Assembly (NCBI GenBank): GCA_012064385.1
Contig: QRDG01000924.1
Location: 1-64,000, forward strand
DNA length: 64,000 nucleotides
Source: Puccinellia tenuiflora
Taxonomy: Eukaryota > Streptophyta > Magnoliopsida > Poales > Poaceae
Reading direction: 5' to 3'
Part shown: positions 23,889 through 35,606 of the stretch, piece by piece
Layout: every line of letters starts with the position of its first letter
Numbering within the stretch: position 1 is the stretch's first letter
The notes under the pieces: model-generated
Seen by the model: only the letters and a program-made list of their open reading frames with translations
What the model was told of the DNA's origin: nothing
Databases searched by the model: none
Made by a program: the position numbers and the translations under genes

Positions 23889-24176
23889 CAAGGTTTTGGA
23901 TACTGGATGTAAAAAAAATCCCGAGGGGGGTCGGGATTTCCGGTTACCGCGGTTACCGGAAAATCCCGACTGGTTACCGGACGAATTTGAAAACCAAAAT
24001 TCAGAAATTCAAAAAAAATGGTTAAATTTTGGTAATTGTTTTGTCAAAATACGTTAAAATTCAAAAATTTCAAAAATTTCGGGATTTTTTGTCCGGTATG
24101 ACCATTTCCCGGGGGTGCTCGGGATTTGCGGTTACCGACCGGTAACCGGAAATCCCGCCCGGTTACCCAAACCATG
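23889..24176. mobile_element. Mutator-type MITE, copy 2
   Basis: 288 bp of the same family as 4159-4417 but inverted relative to it. It carries the same ATCCCGA, GGTTACCGCGGTTACCGG and CCCGGGGGTGCTCGGGAT words. Flanks share GCTGATTC (23881-23888 and 24177-24184), an 8-bp match within an expected 9-bp duplication. The termini are CAAGGTTTTGG and, inward from the right, CATGGTTTGGG. Confidence 0.7.
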
Positions 24177-24355
24177 GCTGATTCAATTATTCATAGACAT
24201 AAAAAAGGAAAATAAATCCAATTTACTATGTGTAAGTCAGTCTAATCTACGTTTATACCTAAAAAAATTCTAATGTACATATAATAGGATTATTGTTGTG
24301 CAAATCGTATTACGATATTCTGATCATTTTGAAAAGTCTCAATTAGGACGTTTTT

Positions 24356-27300
24356 TTAATTATGTGGCAATGATCTACCATCAAAGATCATTTGTGCTGA
24401 AATATACATAGTTTTGCAAGTCAGTACTCTTAGGCAGCTTACCTCACTGGATTTATAACTTGCTTGTTGTGTCCCACTTGACTCCTTTACTGCCTCTTGA
24501 TGATTATGCAACAAACACTCCTGAGATTTCTTTATGTCCCCCAATGTACCATCTATCTCATTGTTGGACATTTCTTCAGTGATACTGTGCACTATGAGTG
24601 CCTTGCTTAATTTGGTGCTCTCTTCTGCATCAAAAACAACATCCAAGTTCATCGCATCAACCACGCCACTCTCTGTACTGAACATGTTTATAGCTATGTC
24701 CTTAGCTGCAAGACCTTCATTCACTTTGATGCTCCACACAATGAACTCGCCACAACGCTGCATATCCCGTGGTGCCTTATCCTGCGCTTGCAATGTAATG
24801 TGAACACTACACTTTGATTTTGGAGGCACAATCTCTTTGTTTGGCTGTGTGTAGTATGAAAGAGGGCTCATCTTTTCAACGTAGAAAGCAATGAAAGCAT
24901 CGGTCTGGTTGGTTAGCTTGAGTGAGCATGATATCTCCTTAGTAAGCTCAAAAGGAAAATGTAGCTCGAGCGGCTCAACCCCAAGCATATCATCCTCCGA
25001 GTAAGGGCATATCTGCAAGAAAAGAGCAATCTGAATATATTATGCACCATGAAGATACATACTCCCTTCCTAACAAGTTTTTCCCTCAGCCAAAATAGTT
25101 GCTACCATTTTCTTCCTTCTCAGGTGACGTTTTAGAAGATTTGTTTCAAACTTTTTAAAAAATTGAGCATCAACCTCCTAAACCAAAATTCTTTCATAGT
25201 ACTTAATTTTTTATATGTTTAACGGAATTATAAATGGTAAATATTAACTCGTGCAAAAGACCATGAGAGCTTACAAGCTTACCTGCCCAAATGTATATTC
25301 AGATGCATTGCTGACTGTCCCATTAACACCTTCCATTTGTCTGATATCATGTATCACATCCCATATAAAAGGCCGTTTGGACGGGATATTTTCCTGGCAG
25401 AGTAACCCAATTTCCATGCATTTTGCCACTTGTTGGTAAGCTAATGGTGTTTCCTTCCCTGTTTTTTTCCATCTGTGCCTCCATCTTCTAAGTACCTGTC
25501 ATTCCACATAAGGTGACATAAATTAAATAAGCCGAAATTTAAAAACAAATCAGACATCCCAGGGTGCCTCCAATCATATGGCAACGGACGGTATAGTGAC
25601 ACGTAGGACAAAATCAGCCTTTACTCGTCTCTCTCCACGCAAAGTTAGATAGATGGTGAGGATCGATGCAAAGTGCATGTATGTGGGTACACAAATAAAT
25701 AGCGCCATATCATCAAAAATCACAGAAAATTGCTAAGTCTCACACACTTCCCGGGTAGTGCAAGATACTAGTGCAGACAATCACATGGTATATTTTTGGA
25801 TCTTTTCCAGTATTTTATTTAACTACATATGTCACACAGTATCTGTGTACGCAAATTTATCTAGATATCTCCCTTGTATGTAAATTAATTAAGCAGTACT
25901 ATGAAAATGAACAACAAGAAAATGCAGAAATTTCGGGTATTTATAATGAGGGACCACCTCCATAGTGGGATATAAGGATTCTTACATTGTTCTTATCATT
26001 CACAGAGACACCCTTGTCTCCCGTCACTAGTTCGGTGATTATGATGCCCAAACTAAACATGTCTGATTTAAATGACATCTTTCCACTCTTTAGGTATTCC
26101 GGAGCACAATATATTCTGCATATGAAATCAATAGATAGATGAATCATGGGTATGGCACATGAGAATATAAGGCAGCAGATGCCCGGAAAAAGCTGTCGTT
26201 ACTTGGAAGTCTAGCTTACCGTGTTCCACAATGGTTTTCACTCAAGCTTTGTGATTTTTCATCAAGTCTTGATAGACCAAAATCCGTTATTTTTGGCACC
26301 ATATAATCATCTAGAAGTATATTGGCAGGTTTCAGATCCATATGATATATATGCTTTTCCTTGTGAAGATAATGCAACCCTTCGCAGATTCCCTTAATTA
26401 TTTGGTAACGTGTATTCCATTCAAGTCCTCTTAATTCGTCTGCACAAAAAGAGAGTAGTACATAAGCATGAAATCTTCTAACATTTTATTTGTTCATGTT
26501 CATTGCACACTGATTGATATATATATATATATACATACATATACATATATATATATATGTATATATATATCCGTATATATATGGACATATTTATAGTACA
26601 CCTGGGTTTATCTACAATCCACGTATGTTTAATGTCATTTAGGAAGTATATATAATACTGGAGAGTATGTACACGTAGTATGTAGTATATATGAATATTT
26701 TGGTAGCATATATACTACTTTGTAGGTAGTATGTGTAATTTTTTCACATACTTCTTTTTATGTATAAATACAACGGTATTCTGAATATAGTGTAAATTAC
26801 ATACTCACTTGACAAAAAAACATTCAACTTTGTTTGAATTATCTTAGATATAGTATATGAACAAACTCAAATCAATAAAATATTACATATATTTTCGCAT
26901 GGTGGTATTTGAGACATAGGTGTAACTACATCCGGGAGTAGGAAGCATTTTCCCTACCGCCAATGCTGACTCAAAAGGTAGAAGTGAAAGAAAATAAGAT
27001 ATATGAGAAAGATAAGAACTGCTTCAGAGGCAACGTTGACATACCAGTAATATGTCTTTTTAGGTTTCCATTACTGATATACTCAAAACATAGCAATCTT
27101 TCTCGTATCTCATAGTATAGATGTAGTCTTGATCCTTCAATTTTTTCCGCTGCCTGCTCTGTGCTAGCACAAAAGCCAAGAAACCGTACAACATTTGTAT
27201 GATTAACCGTCAACAGACTATCAAGTTCACGATAAAATAGCTTCTCGTCAATTGTAAATTTGCTTCTAATCCTCTTCACAGCAACACTCCCGTTTGGAAA

Positions 27301-27557
27301 GACGCCCTGTTTAACTTCTTTGTGTGAGCACTAATGAAGCTAAGAATATTTTCTTTCTGAGTACAATCTAGATGAGTCCAAACATGCATGTTCCTAATTT
27401 TCCATGTAAATGTTACCTTATAAACTATTGCAAATCCACCCTCATCAATTACTCGACCTTCCGAAAAATTGTCTGTGATATTCTTGAAAAGCGCAAATGG
27501 CAGATTCCTCGGTTTCTCTCTTCCATCAAGTATTTGCACCAGAATATCAGACTCCAT
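24356..27557 (-). CDS. K2: protein kinase-major sperm protein (PK-MSP) gene
   Basis: Six exons with canonical splice sites: 27557-27417, 27306-27045, 26439-26220, 26115-25986, 25495-25283 and 25012 leftwards. All phases match, giving ~512 codons to a GTAAGC donor at 24442, or a stop at 24356 if exon 6 is read through. The start MESDILVQILDG is shared with K3. Residues 30-300 are a Ser/Thr kinase: Lys58 in SVAVKRI, Glu74, HMDLKPANILLD (Asp169, Asn174; a non-RD kinase), DFG at 187-189, CAPEY. From ~323 an MSP/VAP-like domain follows (LGVEPLELHFPFELTKEISC ... VPPKSK). The glycine loop is degraded (DEGGFAIV), so ATP binding may be altered. No signal peptide or membrane span is seen. The wheat-group Snn3-D1 protein has this architecture; orthology to it is not claimed. 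A last small exon may exist further left. Confidence 0.88.
26515..26580. repeat. AT-rich microsatellite in K2 intron 2
   Basis: TA/CATA dinucleotide-rich tract between exons 2 and 3 of K2. Confidence 0.85.
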
Positions 27558-30244
27558 TTGTCTGTTGTCCAATCCTGTACACTTTCAACATTGAGCATTC
27601 TAGAATTTTTTTGGTTCCCAATAGAGCATAATGGCAAGGGAGAACTGACACAAACAAGTTTGTTCCCCACAACATGACAATTGTAGAACAAAATTACCTT
27701 GGTGCCAACTTATATTTATGGCAACACTAATCCAAGTATTATACCATGATTTTTTATTAAAATAAAAAATATCTACTTTACAATAATATTCTCACGAGCG
27801 ATGTGAGCAAGTATTCCAACAAGAAGATGCTATTCCCACAACGACAACTAATATGGAACGGAGGGAGTACTTATCGGAGACTTAGTCCTTTGCTCTACGC
27901 TCCTATTGATCCGGCCCGAATGTGTTGCTAGTTCATACTGTTATTAGCACTAATGTGTTGCTAGTTTCCTTCCGCTGCGGCTGGCACATACAGATTCATC
28001 CTAATTTTTTTAAGTGTTATGTTCACGTCCGGCTTCATCTCTCTTTCTCACTCCCGGTGATTTTCGTCAATGTCCGTTTCGACTCTATCTCCTTGCTTGG
28101 TACTCTGTTTTTCCGCTGCGTCCATCGAACTCTGCTTCTATTTTGTGTTTTTCATGTCATGCGAGTCCACTATATCTTTGTTGGTCAGCCTCCTTTTTTC
28201 GGTCCCGATCCTTTCTATAGGATATATGTGCCCTGTGTTTGCATTGTTGGTCTACGCTGCGGTTTTCTTGGGCTATGAATTTGTGCGCAATGCTTAATTC
28301 TCTTGATGTGCCATCTTCTGATAGCCCATCTTCTGTCTAGGGTGTGTGCCTTCCTCTGATGCGCCATCTATCGCATTGTTATTGATCTACGCACGTTCTC
28401 TTACCGTTGGGTTCTTATGCCGTTGGGCTTCTTGTGCTATGATCTTTTGTGACATGCTGTTTTTCTGGCCGTCTTCCGGCCAGTGTCAATCTTTTCTTCG
28501 ATCGCTTGTGGCTTGACTCAACAGGTTTTGAAGACTCTCTGTGCTATGACGACACTCTCAAGATGCGGATTTTGGGTTATCTTTTTCTTTTTATAGTTTT
28601 GTCTTTCTTTAAACGCAATGCTATTGGGGGTGATAAAGAGTATTAGTATTGGTATAGGACTAGGATTCCGAATTGGAGTTGGTTTACTATTCTTGTATCT
28701 CAAGTCAGATGTACGATATTTTGTGGCCTTTGCCCCCCCTAGTAATACAAGTTACATATTGCCTAACAATTAGATGCAAAAAATCAGGTTATGTATGGGA
28801 TATATCCGCAAGTTCAGACGCAATTAATATTGATAATGCAAAGCTGAGTAGACTTCACAATTAATAACTTCACAACTTGTGATTATCATGTGATTTAGTA
28901 CATAACAGATCAACTAATGTAGTTATACGAAGCAAGGTATATTATGCATGTCAAGAGCGGATAAAGGGGGCGACTCCAGAGAATCCTAGCCGCCGCCACA
29001 TCTGGCCCGCTCGATCTCTTTCTCTACTTCACCGTCGCCGGAGAGGGACCGGCGAAAATATATAACTAAAAGGTAAAAAATGTAATTCACCTGTTCTATT
29101 GTTCACATTCAGATTCGGTTTCAAATTAACTATGAGCGATCGACATCCTCAACAGCTCAAACCACCACGGTTCACCATCTTAACTTCATTGCCTACTTAA
29201 AAAAAAAGATTACTAAAAGAAGAGTAGTCTTTTACGAGAAGAGGACGCAACCTACCTGGTTATATTCTGAGAAAACGCCTCGATCCAACGAGTCACAGTT
29301 CAGAGATCCAACGATGTGACCAATTAGCCTGTATCCATGCATAATCCGGTGAAAAACATGCTACTTGATTGTGTGTATCTGAATCGATCGAAAAAGAAAA
29401 ACAAGTCGTATTTCACCAGTTCCACGGGACTTAAAGCGTAAACATATATAAGATCCAAAGGAGCGAATAGAAGTAGAAAAGCGATGGGTGATTAAATCGC
29501 TGAAAAAGTACCACACAAAGAGCTGGGGAACTACCTGGAAGCTCTGTAGGGGATGCAGCGAGCTTCTTGGAAATGAAGAAGCTGGATTGGAGGATAAACA
29601 TCCAAGGAGAAGAGAGGATTGCTGACTGATTTGTGTTTGATGAAGAGAGGTGTAAGAGGAGACGCCAAGAGTACGGTCCTTTAAAATTCAGATTCAACTA
29701 AGAAGACCACGCAAGAGTATTTGTCTAGTCGTCCTGCTGCGTGGTTCTCGGCCCGATATTTCTCTCCTGCTGCGTGGTTCTCGGCCCGATATTTGTCTAG
29801 TCGTCGTCGACGGGCGACGTGGGGATGGAAATGGACCGATTCTGAGGTCGTCTCACGACCGAGCCGATAGGAGGAGGTGGGCCGTTGCCGGAAATTGACG
29901 CCTTTGGACGGACCTGACCATCTGAGAATATCATTTTTGATAGTTGCGTGCTTGGTAAAATGGAGTGGGCACCACTACTTGCGCTGAGATTTGACTCGGT
30001 AGTCGTCCGCGAACCCTATACCCCGCGTACTGCAGAGCTAGGAAAGCTCCGCGCACCCCCTGGAGACGCTGTGAAGCCCTGGTGGGCCGGCCCACCACGA
30101 CGAGACGGAGGAGGAAAGGAGTTTACCGGGGGCGAAGAAGACGACGCGCCCAGACGTCGCTGGCCAGGCGAGGCCTGGACCTCACCGGAGACGGGGACGA
30201 CGTGGCTGGCCACGGCGTCGCCGGTGGAGGTGAGGCCGTAACTT
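27558..30244. other. K2 upstream region and gene-poor spacer
   Basis: 27580-27770 resembles the sequence upstream of K3 (38790-38945): both have a GCAAGGGA phrase, TGTTCCCC, and a GATTTTTTATTAAAATAAA tract, so promoters were duplicated with the genes. A single CGGAGGGAGTA Stowaway end lies at ~27860. 27900-28640 has plus-strand frames (27922-28278, 28449-28646) without known motifs. 28960-29060 and 29930-30240 are GC-rich islands. No gene is called. Confidence 0.4.
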
Positions 30245-30249
30245 AACTT

Positions 30250-30385
30250 GGGGGGTGGGGGGGGGGGGGGGGTTCGGGTGCTCGCCGGCGACGGGGTTAG
30301 GGTTAGGGTGCTGGGGCTCGCCGCCGGTGACTGGAGTTAGGGTTAGGGTTCGGGTGCGGGGGGGGGGGGGGGGGGGGGGTTTAGA
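30250..30385. repeat. Poly-G tracts with TTAGGG words
   Basis: Two G-runs of about 20 bases (~30251-30272 and ~30358-30379) bracket GGGGTTAGGGTTAGGGTG and GAGTTAGGGTTAGGGTTC. The G-rich strand is the plus strand and could form G-quadruplexes. The words resemble telomere repeats but are too few for an interstitial telomere. The long frames at 30182-30773 on both strands are products of this composition. Confidence 0.8.
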
Positions 30386-30632
30386 GGGATGGCCGGCCGG
30401 CCGGGCGGCGGCGGACCGGCGGAGGCGGCGGCTCGAGCAGGGCGGGGCGGCGAGGCGGCACAGTAGCGACACCGGCCACGAGAGGCGGGAGCAGGCGGTT
30501 ACGGCCGGCGGTGGAGGCGGGGGATCAACGGGAGGAGGAAGAAGAAGGAGATGGGGGTGCGCTGTGCGCGGAGGTTTGTTCCCTCCGCGTACCGCGGAGT
30601 ATAGGAGCACCCGTAGTCGTCGGTACACACCA

Positions 30633-30848
30633 GAGCGATTGAACCAAAGTATACAGACCAACCAAATACCCGTGCGTTCCCATGAGAAAATACATACTAC
30701 GATTATTTCTGAACCCATTGATAGTGGCTCAACATACTTTGAGCGATTGAACCAAAGTATACAGCCTAGCTAAATATCCGTTCGTTGCCACGAAAAATAT
30801 AAACGATTATTTTCAAATCCATTGATTACGGTTCAACCTAATTTGAGA
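30633..30848. repeat. 108-bp tandem duplication
   Basis: GAGCGATTGAACCAAAGTAT begins at 30633 and again at 30741. The copies carry CCGTGCGTTCCCATGAG and CCGTTCGTTGCCACGA variants, so they have diverged. Confidence 0.75.
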
Positions 30849-30914
30849 CAGTATATTATGCTTTGTCAGTGGCCCTCTAGCTTGTATCGCCACGACCATG
30901 ACTTATTTTAGCTT

Positions 30915-32735
30915 CTCTTTTTTATAGATAACAGGCACATCTTTAAATTAATAAAGCCACAGAGTCATACACATCGACCAACATACCGGCCTCAGGCCCA
31001 GCAGACAGTACTTAGCTAAACTCTTCAGCTAACATAAGAAACGACGACACGGGAGGCACACGCACACAGCGTAACGCCACAGCTAATGGGTACTAGTAGG
31101 CAGATCCTGGGATGGCGCTCTTGTGTCTCTGTAAAGATGGCGGAGAGCGTCCAGGATGCTGTCGATGACGGGTAGCTCCTCAGATCTTGCAAGAAGGCGC
31201 CAATGCTGCAAGAACATAGCAGTTTTGAAAACACAATCAGCGGGTTGGTTAGGAAAAACACCTTCAATAGAAAATTTATTTCGAATATTCCAGAGCGCCC
31301 AGCTCTAGGCAGCAAAGAAAAGCCAGAGCAACTTCCTTCTACTTGGTGGGAGAGACATCAGCAAAACCCAAAGCTCAACAAAAGAGGAAGGGTTCCAGGA
31401 GACACTAAACATAGTCCTCACCCCACTCCACATAAATCTCGCTAACAGACAAGAGAAGAAGATATGATTGCTAGATTCAGTTTCCCCACAGAGGGCGCAC
31501 TTGCCATCCGAGGGGCCCTGCTTTTTCTGGATTTGCTCACGCATTGGCAACCTGTTTCGAGCCAATTGCCACAGGAATTTTTATTTTATTTTTAGAGGGA
31601 CTCTAATTTCCCAAAAGAACGCTGGTAACGTCGGCCGATCAGCTTGGATGATTCTGCGGTACAGCGATGCGACGGAGAACTTCCCCGCTGACTCCAGAGC
31701 CCAGGACACCTTGTCCCGCTCCAGAGTGGGGCTTAAGTCTTTTATTTCATCCCATAGAGCTGTCCATTGAGTCAGCTCCTCTTCCCCAAAGTTTCTTCGG
31801 AAGTGAATCATCCATCCAGTCCCATCAAAAGCATGCGACACTAGCATGTTAGGGGAACCTGAGATGTCAAATAATCTAGGAAATCTGTCTTTAAGGGGAC
31901 CCTCCCCCGTCCACCAGTCCCACCAGAATCTAATTAACCTCCCATCGCCTAAGGAGAATTTAGCTCCCAGCTTGAAGAAGTGTTTTATCTTGTGTAAGGA
32001 GTGCCAGAACTAGGACCCTCCCATTGCATTCACATTTAGGAGGCCGTCCACTCTTTTGTACTTTGCCACTAGGATTCTTTTCCACAGAGTCTGATCCTCA
32101 CTTTCATCAAAGAGCCTCCAGATCCATTTAGTTAGAAGCGCAATATTCATCACTTTTGAGTTTAAAACACCAAGGCCACCTAGGTCCTTAGGGCGGCAGA
32201 CGTCAACCCACTTGACCATGTGGTATTTCCTCTTATCTCCCACCCCCTCCCAAAAGAATCTAGCAATATGCTTGGCAAAACCCTCATGAGTGCCATCAGC
32301 AAGGAGGAACAGTCCCATAACAAACATTGGGAGGCTGGAGAGCGAGGAGTTGGAAAGGGTGAGTCGGGCAGCCGACGACATCCACTTCCCTTGCCACGGG
32401 TCCACCCTATGGCCCACCACATTAACCAAGGGTTCCCAGTCAGTCATAGTTAGCCTCCTATCGGCCATAGGAAAACCCAGGTAAGTAAAAGGAAAAGCTC
32501 CCACTGAGCAATTGAGACTCCTAGCCACACTGGCTTGTTCCTCATCAGAGGCTCCCATGACTATCACCTCACTTTTCAAGAAGTTGATTTTGAGTCCCGA
32601 AATGACTTCAAAGCAGCGAAGCAAAAATTTCAAGTTGATAATTCTTTGATCTGTGTTTTTTATCAGAATAATGGTATCATCAGCGTACTGAAGATGGGAC
32701 ACTCCCCCGGGAATTAGGTGATCAATGATGCCGTT
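30915..32735 (-). mobile_element. LINE remnant 1 (5'-truncated, minus strand)
   Basis: Frame 32702-32010 encodes the second half of a LINE reverse transcriptase: HLQYADDTIILIKN with the YADD active site, then FPFTYLGFPM, WQGKWMSSAARLTL and KDLGGLGVLN. The same frame resumes after one amber stop at ~32007 (31847-31581). A further frame (31565-31305) gives the zinc-finger RVT segment CALCGETESSNHIFFSC. Small changes near 31575 add stops. The A-tail reads as a T-run at ~30918-30925. The 5' end is lost before palm motif A, at ~32735. The usual ORF2 is ~1200-1300 residues; about 45% remains. Dead copy. Confidence 0.85.
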
Positions 32736-33420
32736 AGTATGCTACTTTATTTTTTTTAACAATTTTAAGAAGTAATTCTAAAGATTGATTATGGTTAATT
32801 TGTTAGCGACGGGCTAGATCCATGCATACCACGTCAAGTCATATGTCGAGTGTGGCTACCTTCTACTGTCGACACTTGCATTTGTCTATGAAATGGTATT
32901 TCCGATTATCGTCGGCTCGGGGGCAAGGGAGGACATGGAAAGGAGCGAGAAAACACAGTGAGATTGGATAATAGAGACACATGGTAGGTGGTAGGAACAA
33001 TATTTTAGGAGCTCCCCATTATACTTCGTGCCGGTCTCAAACTACAAGTTTATGTATTGGAGTTGCATTTCACTCCGTGCAGGCCTCATTACAATCCACT
33101 GTTTACCCGTGGGAAATTAAATCGATTGATTGATTGATGAGCCATGCGCTCCCAAGGCAAATTAAGCAAATGATATGTACCCGAGTCACCAAGCGGAAAA
33201 TGACACACACAAGAATGCGTGTGGAGAGTGAAATGGGGGAACAACGGCACTCGAATCCGCCCGCCACCGCGAATGGCCGCGGCAGTTGGTGGCGCATCCG
33301 GTGAGACGAAGAGTGCGGAGGAAAGAGTGTTTGCGCATGCAGTTACACAGAGTGCGGGGCGACAGTTGCGCATGCGCAGGATCTCTGGGGAGCGAGACTT
33401 CCGCTAAAAATTAAGATCGA

Positions 33421-34205
33421 GGGGCCCTGGGAAAACAGTTAGCGGAGAAGCATGGCCCTTCCCGCGGCCACTGTGCTCTCTGTGGCGAGATAGAAGACGC
33501 TTCTCACATTTTTTTCTCTTGTGTGCTCGCAAAGTTTGGTTGGAGTGTGGTGAGACAACTGCTTGGGTGCAGCTGGTCTCCGGCAAACTTCCCTCAATTT
33601 CATGCGAACCTGCAGTCTGTGCTTGGCCATCGTCGTAGGCATTAGCGGACCTAGGAAAATTTTAAAGCCTAGGCAAACTCTTAAATCTAAGGCTAATGAT
33701 GCTAATTATTTACCAAATGGTAGATCAAATTACATTACACCGGCCGGCCGGAAGCCCGGGTAACAGGGGCGCTGGGTCCGCCTATGGTCGTAGGCTGTGT
33801 TGGATCATTGTGTCCTTGCTTTTCTGGGCCCTCTGGCTTATTAGAAATAAACTGACCATTGAGAAGAAAGTGCTTCGACACCCGGCGGAACTAATATTCA
33901 AAATTCTTATGTTCCTACAGTTATGGTCAAGCCTCTCCAAGGAGCGGGAGCAGGAGGGGCTTCAGGCGATGGCGGGCGAGTTGAAGGCCATCTACACTTC
34001 TCTCGCGTCAAGAAGTGACACTCCGTAGCTTGCTTTATGTCCGTTTTTTCCGGCGTGTTGGGGGAGGCCGGCCCCGAGACTGTCTTTGCTCTTTATGTGT
34101 GCCTTAGGCTAAGTTGTATGCCTAGCATGTTGTAATTCGAACTATGGCGGATCTGTGTGTGCTTTATTAATTTAAAGCAGGGCCTAAAGCCTTTTATCTA
34201 AAAAA
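33421..34205 (+). mobile_element. LINE remnant 2 (3' end only, with target duplication)
   Basis: Plus-strand frame from ~33440 encodes a zinc-finger RVT segment (HCALCGEIEDASHIFFSC), interrupted by a 146-bp insertion, then resumes as CWIIVSLLFWALWLIRNK up to the stop at ~34026. A 3' UTR with CTTTATTAATTTAAAGCAGG and an A-tail follows (34200-34207). AAGATCGA flanks it at 33413-33420 and 34206-34213. This is a heavily 5'-truncated LINE insertion, on the strand opposite to LINE 1. Confidence 0.85.
33641..33786. mobile_element. 146-bp MITE nested in LINE 2
   Basis: Interrupts the LINE 2 reading frame and is flanked by a perfect 9-bp repeat GTCGTAGGC (33632-33640 and 33787-33795). The ends are imperfectly inverted: ATTAGCGGACCTAGG at the left and CATAGGCGGACCCAG inward from the right. 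The duplication length suggests Mutator. Confidence 0.7.
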
Positions 34206-34213
34206 AAGATCGA

Positions 34214-35230
34214 AGAAAGAGTGTCCTTTCGTTTTGCCATGTAAAGCAGCAGAAGTGGATCGGCCACTGCTGCGACCTGCTGCTGCTTCATCTGTGCTTG
34301 CTTCAGTATACATCACCGTGTATTTGAATCATCAGGATTTAACCACTCCATGCCTTCTAGTTGCTCATCGTCACTACTCAAATATGTCCGTCTGTCTGTT
34401 TTAGTACAGTTCTCCTCTGCATCTTACTGCTTGCTGCTCGAGATCTCGAGTCGAGTAGCTATGGCCAATTCCAGGACACCGTTTCCATTTGTTCCCGAGT
34501 ACCAGTTCGTGTACCACCATCAAGTTTCCTCTGCGTGCCCGGAGAAGCCTCCTCTACATAATTCGGTCATTGCTTTCACTCTTTACCAAAGGTGAACCAA
34601 CTGGAGTTTGCAAAGAGGGAGCTGTTTTTAAACACACCATCAATCAATTACCTCGTACAGGAAAGAAAATCAAGGGTGCTGGAGAACGATCGAGTTAAGA
34701 GAGCAACTTACCCTTCTTGGTCAGCTGCTGAGACGCCGGGCAGATATTATGGCCTCGTCTGGTTCGTCGTGAGAATAGACATCTTGAAAGGAAAAGCAGA
34801 GGAAAATCTGTTAGACTCAAAAGAAAACAGTATACTTGTGTTTGATTTTCAACAAGAAAACAGTATTTTAGCTTAAATATACCTCATTATCCTGTTCAAG
34901 AGACCCTTGTGCCTGCATTCATAACCTTAATTTAAATTACTAGAGTCAAATAAAAACAATATACTTGTTCAATTTCAGCATGTATTAACATCAATTTCAC
35001 CCGAACTATAGATGTTGTTAATCACATAATACAAGATCATTCAGTTAAGGAAAATAAAACATGCTGAATTTAGAGGACCAAGCGTATGTTTAGTATACAT
35101 ACATAGCACCCCCATGGAATATCTCAGGACAAAAACATACTAGGTTTGTATGCGATAGTGTCTAAGAAATACAGGCAAATATATGCCCAGATCCACTACG
35201 TCAGAATAAACAAATAAATGTATTTCATAG
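34214..35230. other. No gene recognised
   Basis: Plus-strand frames at 34350-34595 and 34592-34876 match nothing I know. Sequence becomes AT-rich after 34870. It lies beyond the 3' end of kinase K3. Confidence 0.35.
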
Positions 35231-35340
35231 AAGCTCTTCTATGTCAGAAACAACATCCAAGTTCACCTTATCAACCACCCATGTCTCTCCTGCATACAAA
35301 ACAACATCCAGTTTTACTGCATCAACAACTCCGATCACAC
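35231..35340 (-). pseudogene. MSP-domain remnant of K3
   Basis: On the minus strand this reads VVDAVKLDVVLYAGE and then VDKVNLDVVSDIEEL, two near-copies of the K2 segment VVDAMNLDVVFDAEES that ends the MSP domain. The duplicated motif and lack of the rest of the domain show decay. Strand and order relative to the K3 kinase exons are as in K2, so it is read as the 3' end of K3. Confidence 0.7.
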
Positions 35341-35606
35341 ATGCTTTAATTAATTCGTTACATAGACTACTACTGGACGGGCAAGGTCAGTAATAGGTAT
35401 GTGCGAGGGTCGATCGTATGACTGATGGTAGAGATTATCGAATCTGCTGTTTTTTTTGACTCTGTCGCCTCGCCGACAGCGTTGGTGATGGCCCAGGCAA
35501 CATCATGACATGGCTGCTGGGTTTCCATCCGGCTGGCACAACCTTGGCGAGCAACCAAAGGAAGAGATCCACTAGTGTGGTGGCTAGATTCTTCCCATGG
35601 GCATAA

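Noticed and set aside
30280..30345. Interstitial telomere
   Set aside because: Only two pairs of TTAGGG words, not the plant TTTAGGG array.
30182..30773. Gly-rich and Pro-rich frames of 170-180 codons
   Set aside because: They run through poly-G tracts in both directions and match nothing.
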